DNA of 64,000 bases from Haliangium sp963772315 (lineage in GTDB: Bacteria; Myxococcota_A; Polyangia; Haliangiales; Haliangiaceae): the NCBI GenBank assembly GCA_963772315.1, contig CAVYWJ010000003.1, positions 1,054,001 to 1,118,000 of the forward strand. Direction: 5' to 3'. Within the stretch, counting starts at the first letter, position 1; each line of letters opens with the position of its first letter. The translations under genes and the position numbers were made by a program. This document shows, one piece after another, positions 49,013 through 57,562 of this stretch. The notes under the pieces were generated by a model. The model saw only the letters and a list, made by a program, of their open reading frames with translations. It did not search any database and was not told the origin of the DNA.

Positions 49013-49974
49013 AATCACTGTTTCTCACCGCCCTCCTTCTACTGTTCGCTGCCTGCGGCGATAACCTCAAGCCGCCAGGCGAGCCCGACGCCGCTCAACC
49101 GGCAGATGCCAGCCCGGCCGCGGACGCATCGACGCCGGCCGACGGCAGCCCTGCTGACGCCGGTGACATCGATGACCCGGACGCCGCGCCCCTAGACGCC
49201 GCTCCGCCAGCGCCCAGTTTCGTCTACTGGGCCAACCTCTCCGGCACCATCGGCCGCGCCAACATCGACGGCAGCGCGCCGGGCGACATCGTCACCGGAC
49301 TCTACCAGCCGTTCCGCGTGGCGATCGATGCAGCCAACCAGAAGATCTTCTACGGCGGCGGCGAAGCAACCATCACCCAGGCGGATCTCGACGGCTCCAA
49401 CCCGGTCGCGGTGGTCCCCACCGGCGAGTCCCCCTATGGCCTTGCCATCGATGCCACCAATGGCAAGCTCTACTGGAGCGCGTTCAGCGCCGGCAGCGTG
49501 TTGCGTGCCGACCTCGACGGCAGCAACGTCGAGACCGTCCTCGATGGCAACGTGCCGAGCCCGAGCGGCATATGGATCGACGAGCAGAACGGCAAGCTCT
49601 ACGTCATCACCTACAACAACACCACGATACAGCGGGCGAACCTTGACGGCAGCGGGCTCGAGACCGTGGCCGCCTCCCTCGGCGGCCAGGGCATCGATGT
49701 CATCGTCGATCCGACCACCCAGACCATCTACTACTCGCTACGCGGCGCCGAAATTCGCACGATGAGCCTCGACGGCTCCAATCAGGCTACGCTCATCAGC
49801 GGCCAGGCAGCCGTCCAGGGAATGGCCGTCGATTTCGCCGCCGGCAAGCTCTACTGGACCACCAGCGGCGTGATCCGCCGCGCCGACCTGGCCGACGGCG
49901 CCAACATCGAAGACATCGTCGAGACTGGCGTCAACGTCTGGGGCATCGGAATTCTCCCGCCCCCGGCGCCGTAG
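49006..49974 (+). CDS. YWTD-type beta-propeller lipoprotein
   Basis: 322 residues. Lipobox FAAC (Cys17), then a 50-residue Ala/Asp/Pro linker typical of myxobacterial surface lipoproteins. The remainder is a six-blade propeller of LDL-receptor YWTD type: repeated units such as KLYWSAFSAGSVLRADLDGSN and KLYVITYNNTTIQRANLDGSG. Such domains mediate protein binding at the surface. The ATG is just after GGTACCTT with a weak ribosome site; the insertion-sequence fragment abuts it. Confidence 0.75.
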   Translation: MNKSLFLTALLLLFAACGDNLKPPGEPDAAQPADASPAADASTPADGSPADAGDIDDPDAAPLDAAPPAPSFVYWANLSGTIGRANIDGSAPGDIVTGLYQPFRVAIDAANQKIFYGGGEATITQADLDGSNPVAVVPTGESPYGLAIDATNGKLYWSAFSAGSVLRADLDGSNVETVLDGNVPSPSGIWIDEQNGKLYVITYNNTTIQRANLDGSGLETVAASLGGQGIDVIVDPTTQTIYYSLRGAEIRTMSLDGSNQATLISGQAAVQGMAVDFAAGKLYWTTSGVIRRADLADGANIEDIVETGVNVWGIGILPPPAP

Positions 49975-50115
49975 AGGAAGCGTCGGCGGCGAACCGACGC
50001 AGATCGATGCGTTAACGCGCCGACATCGAACTATACGCGCGGCTCAGGCTGCGTCCGAATGGTTCTCGTCGCGGCCCAGATGACGTCAGGGGTCGCAAGC
50101 GAATCGAGATCAACC

Positions 50116-50322
50116 ATGAGCAATCGCCTCGCAAGCTGCAGCTGCGGCAAGCTATCGGTACAGGTTCAAGGAGACCCCATTCATGTCTCCGTCTGTCACT
50201 GCCTGGCCTGTCAGCGTAGGACCGGGAGCGTCTTCGGAGCACAAGCCCGCTTTGATAGATCCAATGTGATTATCGCCTGGAAGGGGCCGCCCGCATGCCT
50301 GAGAGCGCTCTCACCGCCGTAG
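50116..50322 (+). pseudogene. GFA-family protein, truncated
   Basis: 68 residues starting CSCGKLSV and SVCHCLACQRRTGSVFG, the zinc-binding start of glutathione-dependent formaldehyde-activating (GFA) family proteins. The second zinc motif (CPTCGS-like) and the rest are missing; the frame ends in PPACLRALSPP. I see no continuation in the 213 nt that follow. Confidence 0.6.
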
Positions 50323-50535
50323 TCGAGACCGTGCTCTACCATCGGCCAACGCAAACCCTGCTGGGCGCAGACAGCACTGCTGGAAACTGACGGGTCGAGC
50401 GAGCTCTCGGGTGCTACGGATACGGACCTGCAACCAACAGGAATCATGAGAGGTTTCGCTCGATCGAATTTCTGTATAATACGAGGTCTGCGAGTACTTC
50501 GACTTCGACGACGAGGACCGTACGGCCTGATCTGG

Positions 50536-51090
50536 TCATCCCTCTTTGCGGCGGTAATGCAGCGCCACCTGGCCGGACTTCAGGCAGTTCGTCGAGACGA
50601 GCTCGAGGCGCCGCGAGGGCTCCAGGCCCTGAAACAACCTCGGCCCATGGCCGGCGAGGACCGGGTGGACGACGAGACGGTACTCGTCGATCAGCCCCAG
50701 CCGCTCGAGCGCGGAAGAGAGAGTGGGGCTACCCACGAGCACGCCTTGCGAGGTCTTCTCCTTCAGCTCCATCACTGCCTCGTGCAAATCCCCCTCGATA
50801 CGGAAGGTGTTGTTCCACGGGAAGTCGCGGCGCGAGGCCGAGACCACATACTTCGGCTTGGCCTCCAGCTTGCGCGCCCACTCCCGCATCGCGCGCGGCG
50901 CGTTCTCGTCGCGTGCCACCGCCGGCCAAGCGCTCTCCATGAGCTCGTAGGTGACGCGCCCCCACAGCATCGCCCCGGCTGCGTCCATCAGCTGCGTGAA
51001 GTAGTCGTGCAACTCGTCGTCCGCGATCCCCTCGCGATGGTCGCAGCACCCGTCCAGCGTCACGTTGAGTCCGAGCGTCAAGAGGCCCAT
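50536..51090 (-). CDS. Dihydrofolate reductase / RibD C-terminal family protein
   Basis: 184 residues from ATG 51090, LTLGLNVTLDGCCDHREG onward, with LWGRVTYELMESAWP and VLVGSPTLSSALERLGLIDEY, the pattern of small DHFR-fold reductases usually labelled dihydrofolate reductase family. Probably NADPH-dependent; the substrate is not folate in most such proteins. Monocistronic. Confidence 0.75.
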   Translation of the reverse strand: MGLLTLGLNVTLDGCCDHREGIADDELHDYFTQLMDAAGAMLWGRVTYELMESAWPAVARDENAPRAMREWARKLEAKPKYVVSASRRDFPWNNTFRIEGDLHEAVMELKEKTSQGVLVGSPTLSSALERLGLIDEYRLVVHPVLAGHGPRLFQGLEPSRRLELVSTNCLKSGQVALHYRRKEG

Positions 51091-51670
51091 AGCGCTGATG
51101 TATACCAAGGCGGAGCAAGCGGCGGGAGACTTCCGGTCGCTGGCGTTCAGCCGACGCGTCCCGGCCGCGGGATGTTGCGGGATGTGGGATCGCGACATCC
51201 CGCACGAATGACCGTGACCGCGCGCTCGTGTTTCTCCATGACCATGGCGGGCGTGGCCCGGGGCGGGCCGTACGCTGCTGATGACCCGGAGCAGCGCGAC
51301 TGGAAATTGCTTGCTGGGCTCGACGTGGGGCGGGTTCTCGGATTGCCGAGCAAGTGTCTCGTGGGGAGCCGGCCGTGACCTAAACATTGGGTAATGACAA
51401 AAACTTCCCCCGATCAAGTTTCCGGACAGAACGGGAAGGCTCGAAATTACCCGCTGGGCTGGACACGCTGGAGAGGTGTCCAGTCGCGGTTGGACACGTC
51501 GACTGAACATGTCGGAACGGCGCGTGGCAGTTCCATGTTGGATTCATCGCCGATGTTCGCCCGGAATTGCCCGAGTTGCTCCACGCCGCAGGTGGCGCAG
51601 CCGCTGGCGCGCAACTTGCGATGGATAGGTGCGGCAGGCTGCCCGGAGGCGCCCAGCAGCGGAGCACCAG
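51091..51670. other. Intergenic region
   Basis: 580 nt between divergent genes. No gene found. It holds a 28-nt segment (51343-51370) repeated with four mismatches at 48153-48180, and a small hairpin GGACAC-N9-GTGTCC (51461-51481). Confidence 0.4.
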
Positions 51671-54600
51671 ATGAATCCTTTCTCTCGAGACCCAGGCCAA
51701 GCCATCCCACTTGACGGCTCAATGACGACACACCCCGCTATGCCGAGGAGCCCGGCGTCGTCGGGGACGCGCGTGGTCCGTGACGCCGGGCACCACCGCG
51801 ATCAGGCCACACGCCCGTCCCAAGGCCAGACGACGGCCGCCCCGATGGAACCTCTGGCTGGGATGCCCTCGGGACGGTCACAGGCCACGGAGCTGTCACC
51901 GGGGCACGCTATTGGCCAGTACCAAATCATCCGGCTGCTCGGGCGTGGCGGCATGGGCGAGGTGTACTTAGCGCGTGACCTGCGGCTGGGCCGGCTGGTC
52001 GCGATCAAGCTGCTGACGACGCAACGGCCCAACCTCGGCGAGCGCTTCTTGGCCGAGGCACGTGCCACGGCGCGCTGCCATCACGAGAACATTGTAGTGA
52101 TTCACGAGGTGGGTGAGGCGCGCGAGCACGGGGGATATCCGTACATGGTGCTCGAGTACCTGGAGGGGCAGACCATGCGACAGTGGCTACGCGAGCACGC
52201 AGCAGCCGCTGCCGTTGCCGGGCGGCGTGTCATGGTACCGCCGGGCCGTGCGGTGGAGCTGATGCTGCCCGTGGTGCGCGCGCTGGCATACGCACAAGAG
52301 CAGGGCATTGTGCACCGCGATCTCAAGCCCGAAAACATAATGCTCACTCGAGGCGGTGTCATCAAGGTGCTCGACTTTGGCATTGCCAAACTGCTGACCA
52401 CTCATGCGCTGGATGGTGAACCTGCCGGCGGCGACGCCGGGCCCGCTGCCGGCCACAGCAACTCGCTGGTCGGCACGCTTCCGTACATGTCACCCGAGCA
52501 GATGAATGCCCGAGCCATCGACCATCGCACCGATGTGTGGGCTGCGGGCATCATGCTGTTCGAGCTGGTCGCGGGCGCGCATCCGATGTTCGATGGGAGT
52601 GCGTCGCCGGCCGCGCTGCTGGCTATGGCCGACGAGGACACACCCATGCCGCTCGTGCGCGAGCGCGTGCCAGATGTCGGGCTGCTCGCGGCCGTGATCG
52701 ATCGCTGCCTGATCAAGGACCCAGTGCATCGCACCCCAAGCGCGCGCTCTCTCTTGGTCGAACTCGAGGCCCTGGCACCCGCCCGGCGCCTGGTGTTCGT
52801 GGGCGACGACGGCAGCCCGTTTGCCGGACTGGCCGCATTTCAGGAGGCTGACGCTGATCGTTTTTTCGGCCGTGACCGAGATATCGATCAGGTTGTCACG
52901 GAGCTGCGCAGTCGGCCATTTGTGGCCGTGATCGGCCCCTCGGGCGCGGGTAAGTCGTCGCTGGTGCGCGCTGGCGTGATCCCCGCGCTTCGGCGCTCGG
53001 GAGAGGGCTGGGATACCCACGTAGTGCGCCCCGGCCGCGAGCCGCTGGCCGCACTAGCCACCCTGGTCAGCGCCCTTGCCCAGCGGCCCGGCTCATCAGA
53101 TAAATCAGGACAGTCAGACGATATAATAATGGGTACGGTGCTGGAGGAAGACGCGGGTAGCGCGGTGCTCGGACCCATCATCAAGCGCCTGCGCGGAGAG
53201 CCCGGCTACCTGGGCGCTCGGCTGCGTACCTATGCCACGCGCAAGCTGCGGCGCGTGCTCGTGTTCGTCGACCAGCTTGAGGAGCTGTACACGCAGGGCG
53301 CACCTGCGGAGGAGCGCACGGCTTTCCTGGCCTGCCTGGTCGCGGTCGCCGATGACGCGACCTCGCCGCTGCGCGTGCTCGTGTCTATGCGCTCCGATTT
53401 TCTTGACCGTCTGACCGAGGACCGCCGTTTCGGCACCGAAGTCACCCGCGGTCTGGTGCTGTTGTCGCCCATGGGCAGAGACGGCATGCGTGAGGCGCTA
53501 ATCCGGCCCGTGGAGGCCAGCGAGTACCGATTCGAGCCGCCCACACTGGTGGACCGTATGGTCGCCTCTCTTGCGGCCAAGCCCGGCGCGCTGCCGCTGC
53601 TACAATTCACGGCGGCACGGCTGTGGGAGCGGCGTGATCGCGAGCGGCGGCTGCTGACGGAGGCTAGTTACGATGCAGCTCGGCGGTGTGGCCGGTGCCT
53701 TGGCGACGCACGCCGACGCGGTGCTGGCCGGCATGTCACAGGCCCAGAAGGTTCTGGCCCGTGCCGTGTTCGAACGCCTGGTTACACCCGAGCGCACGCG
53801 GGCCTTGGTGAGCGTGGCCGAACTGCACGTGCTGCATCGTGGTCTCTACCTTGTGGACGACGTTGTCCAGCATCTGGTCGCTATGCGCCTGCTGGTGATC
53901 GAGCGTGCCGCTGAGAGAGCGGAGCGCACCGTGGAACTGGCGCACGAGTCGCTGATTGACCGCTGGCCCACACTCGTGCGTTGGCTCGACGAGAACCAGG
54001 ATGATGCTGCGATACTGGCCAGGCTGCGTGACGCAGCCCGTGACTGGGAGCACAGCGGCCGCGCCGCGAACCGGCTCTGGACCGGCGAGGCCACAGGCGA
54101 CGCCCGTGCGTGCCTGCAGCGCTGCCGGGGCGAACTGGCGCCGACGGAGCGGCGCTTTCTCGATGCTGTGCTTGCCACGGCCGAGCACACGCGCCGCATG
54201 CGTCGGCGGCTTTTCGGCGGGATTCTGTCGGCGGCCGTGCTGGTCGCGATCACCATAATGTGGCTGGCCTGGGAGCAAGCCCATGCCCGCCAGCAAGCAA
54301 ACGAGGCCCGCCAGGCAACGGCCGAGGCGCGCCGAGCAGAACTCGAAGCGGCCATAGCGGCTACGCAGGAGGCACCGCGAGCCCGCGATGCCAAACGGAT
54401 GGAGGCTATGCGAGCGAAGTCCGGGGATGCCACGACCCAACTCGCGCTACTCCGTGAGATCGAGGACACGAGCGCTCCCCCGCCGGGGGCTGTCGAGGAG
54501 GCCAAGCGCCTCCTGCATGCCAGCGTGGCGCCCGTGGTCTTCACCGGCCATGACGATTCGGTTTGGTCGGCGGCATTCAGCCCTGACGGACGGCGTATTG

Positions 54601-55616
54601 TGTCCGCGGCGAGCGACAAGACGGTTCGGGTGTGGAATGCAGATGGAAGTGGTAAGCCACTGGTGCTGCGTGGCCACAACGATAAAGTCTGGTCGGCGGC
54701 GCTCAGTCCAGACGGGCGGCGCATCGTGTCTGCGTCGAGGGACAAGACGGTGCGGGTGTGGAATACAGATGGAAGCGGCGAGCCGCTGGTGCTGCGCGGC
54801 CATGAGGAGGCTGTCTGGTCGGCAGAGTTCAGTCCAGACGGGCAGCGAATCGTGTCCGCGTCGTGGGATAAGACGGTACGGGTGTGGAACGCAGATGGAA
54901 GCGGCGAGCCGCTGGTGCTGCGCGGCCACGACGCTGGAGTCCACTCCGTAGCATTCAGCCCTGACGGCCGGCGAATCGTGTCCGCGTCGGAGGACGAAAC
55001 GGTGCGGGTGTGGAGGGCGGATCGGCGTGGTGAGCCGCTGGTGCTGCGCGGTCACGAGGCGGCGGTCTGGTCGGCGGCATTCAGCCCTGATGGCCGGCGT
55101 ATCGCGTCTGCGTCGAGCGACAAGACGGTGCGGGTGTGGAACGCGGTTGGAAGCGGCAAGCCGCTGGTGCTGCGCGGCCACAACGATAGGGTCTGGTCGG
55201 CGGCATTCAGCCCTGATGGCCGGCGTATCGTGTCTGCGTCGAGCGACAAGACGGTGCGGGTGTGGAACGCGAATGGAAGCGGCGAGCCGCGAGTGCCGTA
55301 CGGACATGATGACTGGGTATCATCGGCGGCATTCAGCCCTGATGGCCGGCGTATCGTGTCTGCATCGAGCGACAAGACGGTGCGGGTGTGGAACGCGGAT
55401 GGAAGCGGCGAGCCGCTGGTGCTGCACGGCCACAAGCTGACCCCAGCCACCCTCGAGGACCCGCGCCTGTGGACGGCCACGACGTACTGCATGCCCATCG
55501 AGCGTCGCAGGGAGCTTCTGGCCGTATTGGAGGAGATGGCTCGCCGCGACTTGCAACGCTGTCTGGAACGCGTCGCGCGTGCTCGTGGTTGGGCGGCACC
55601 ACGACCTCTGCCGTGA
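51671..55616 (+). CDS. Ser/Thr kinase - nSTAND NTPase - WD40 protein, one frameshift
   Basis: Corrected length 1314 residues. A Ser-rich tail precedes a protein kinase (GRGGMGEVYLAR, AIKLL, HRDLKPEN with catalytic Asp217, DFG). Next comes an nSTAND-type NTPase: FFGRDRDID, Walker A GPSGAGKSS at 422-429 and LVFVDQLEELY. A helical sensor region, one membrane helix (about 846-866, WLAW), a coiled stretch and seven WD40 blades follow. One extra G near 53678 breaks the frame between YDA and LGGVAGALATHAD; without it the protein is continuous. Kinase-STAND-WD40 proteins are typical of multicellular bacteria, where they are thought to sense and transmit signals. Confidence 0.85.
54546..55427 (+). repeat. 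Seven in-frame 126-nt WD40 repeats
   Basis: Seven consecutive units of exactly 126 nt (42 residues) with no length change. Each has SPDGRRI or a close variant and most have DKTVRVWN. Differences are concentrated at a few positions: the two or three residues after GH (DDS, NDK, EEA, DAG, EAA, NDR, DDW) and the residue before D/E in SAS-x-DK. Confidence 0.9.
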
Positions 55617-55650
55617 GGCCCATGCTCGCTCAGGGCGTAATGTGCGGAAA

Positions 55651-55925
55651 GTGTGCGCCTGGCAATCAGGAGGTAGACCGATGACCTAAAGAAGTCATCC
55701 TCGCCCGGGTCGGGCCGGGTGCAGAAGGGGGCCGTGAACGCCGCCAAGATGGGAACGGCGGCAGATGCCATGGTGAAGACGAGAGGGCGGTGTTTCCTCT
55801 CACCTGAAGTCAGCGATGGAAGCCTCTGTACGGACACATAGCCCGCACCAGCGGGAACGCTGGGGTGGCAATAGCCTGAGGGCCGAGCAAGCATGGGAGC
55901 CATGGAGCCACGCGACTCGCCTCCG
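55651..55925 (+). ncRNA. Structured RNA candidate, group II intron-like 5' part
   Basis: Begins with GTGTGCGCC; the stretch GTGCGCC followed by a CCTG-GCAAT-CAGG hairpin resembles the 5' end of bacterial group II introns. Three more perfect hairpins follow: GATGAC/GTCATC (55680-55699), GCCGCC/GGCGGC (55740-55762) and CCAGCG-GGAA-CGCTGG (55848-55863, GNRA-type loop). No maturase or domain V is seen, and the patatin gene starts 86 nt later, so any intron is a remnant. By-eye identification. Confidence 0.4.
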
Positions 55926-56010
55926 TCTCAACCTGGTCATAGGCGAGCGGCCTGCGCCTGGGCTACGCTCGTGCCCCGGCCGCCGCGCGGTCGCAACCCG
56001 CTGGAGTATC

Positions 56011-57015
56011 ATGCAGCACTTCCCGTTCAAGAATCTGGTCTTCAAAGGGGGCGGCGCCAAGGGCGTGGCGTACCTCGGCGCCGTCAACATACTGGACGAG
56101 CAAGGCATCCTGCCCCAGATCCGCGGCGTGGCCGGCTCGTCGGCCGGCGCCATCACGGCCGCGGTGCTCAGCTTCTCCACCAGCGCCCGGCAGGTGAAGG
56201 CGATCCTCGACACCCTGGACTTCTCCAAGATCGCGGGCAACGAGCCCGACGACCTCCCAGGCCTGCCCGACTTCATCGAGCGCGAGCTGGCCAAGATCGT
56301 CGGCGACGTGAAGGCCATCATCCGACTCCTCCGCCACTACGGCCTGCACTCCAGCCAGTATTTCTACGACTGGCTGAAGCAGACCATCGCCGCGCAGTGC
56401 AACGGCGACGGCATGGCCACGTTCCGCGACTTCCAGGCCCGTGGCTTCCGCGATCTGCACGTGACCTCGGTCGATGTGTCAGTGCAGGACACCCGCTTCT
56501 TCTCGTTCGAGAACACGCCCGACGTCGCCGTGGCCGATGCCGTACGCATGTCCATGTCCCTGCCCTTCTTCTTCGAGCCGCAGCGGTTCGACGGCCAGAA
56601 GCTCGGCGAGGGTGACTACTTCGCGGACGGCGGCACGCAGGACAACTATCCGATCACGATCTTCGACGCCGCGCAGTACGCGCACGACTCGCCCTACTAC
56701 GCCGATGGTGTCAACTGGGAGACCCTGGGCTTCTTCCTGTTCACCAGGCGGGAGAACGTCCGTCCGGCCCGGATCGATAGCCTGGTCCAGTACATCGAAG
56801 CCATGGTCGAGTCGCTGCTGGCCGTGCAGGACGTGCTGTTCCGCAACAATGACGTGGACCCCCAGCGCACGGTCATGGTCAACGACTGCGGCGTGCCGAC
56901 CACGGATTTCAACATCAAGCCCGGCGATCCCACGTACGACAAGCTGGTCGAGAGCGGCCGCGAGGCCACGCGCGCGTTCCTCGCAGGCTACCGGCCGCCT
57001 GTCAACGTCCGGTAG
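56011..57015 (+). CDS. Patatin-like phospholipase
   Basis: 334 residues from ATG 56011. The oxyanion loop FKGGGAKGVAYLG, the nucleophile Ser44 in GSSAG and the Asp206 in FADGGTQDN form the Ser-Asp dyad of patatin lipases, which release fatty acids from phospholipids. No signal peptide. It converges with the minus-strand oxidative block, whose last gene ends 90 nt away. The frame upstream of 56011 belongs to the structured RNA region and is not coding. Confidence 0.85.
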   Translation: MQHFPFKNLVFKGGGAKGVAYLGAVNILDEQGILPQIRGVAGSSAGAITAAVLSFSTSARQVKAILDTLDFSKIAGNEPDDLPGLPDFIERELAKIVGDVKAIIRLLRHYGLHSSQYFYDWLKQTIAAQCNGDGMATFRDFQARGFRDLHVTSVDVSVQDTRFFSFENTPDVAVADAVRMSMSLPFFFEPQRFDGQKLGEGDYFADGGTQDNYPITIFDAAQYAHDSPYYADGVNWETLGFFLFTRRENVRPARIDSLVQYIEAMVESLLAVQDVLFRNNDVDPQRTVMVNDCGVPTTDFNIKPGDPTYDKLVESGREATRAFLAGYRPPVNVR

Positions 57016-57104
57016 CCTGGCGCACGGCGCTGGGACCACCGAGGTCGAGCTGGGGCGACGGGAGCAGGTAGATACGGGGATGGCTGGGGCAGCGCGAGAC
57101 CGGA

Positions 57105-57551
57105 TCAGCGACCCGCGTTGTCCGCAAACCACGCCTTGGTTTTGACTCCGCGGACGACCATGTACGCGATGAGGCCGAGCGGAGCGACCATGATGGTCAC
57201 CAGGAACACGGGGACCATCACGAGGTGCTTGACCTTGTGCAGCCTGGCGTTGTGCAACATCCAGACGCCGGCGACGAGGTCGAGGGCGAGGATGTGGGCC
57301 CACGCGGCGAGCTGGAGGCCGGCGTTGGAGAAGACGCGCTGCACCCCTGCGTAGGTGAGGAACGCCGTGATCCCCCCGACCTCGTTCAGGTGCGAGAAGT
57401 TGAAGTACCCGTACGCGGCGGCCAGGATGAAGACGATCACGCCCATCACGGCTTTATCCGCGTTCTTCCAGCACGGGCTGATGAGAATCAGCAGGAACCA
57501 CCCGAGTCCGGACAGGCCGGACATGAGCAGGAAGAATGTGTTGTTGTCCAT
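57105..57551 (-). CDS. ABA4-like membrane protein
   Basis: 148 residues, four to five membrane helices. AAWAHILALDLVAGVWML and the ending VAPLGLIAYMVVRGVK match the ABA4-like (DUF4281) family, whose plant member is needed for neoxanthin formation. Bacterial members are uncharacterised. Last gene of the operon, 11 nt after the P450 fusion gene. Confidence 0.65.
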   Translation of the reverse strand: MDNNTFFLLMSGLSGLGWFLLILISPCWKNADKAVMGVIVFILAAAYGYFNFSHLNEVGGITAFLTYAGVQRVFSNAGLQLAAWAHILALDLVAGVWMLHNARLHKVKHLVMVPVFLVTIMVAPLGLIAYMVVRGVKTKAWFADNAGR

Positions 57552-57562
57552 GGGTTACGGGC

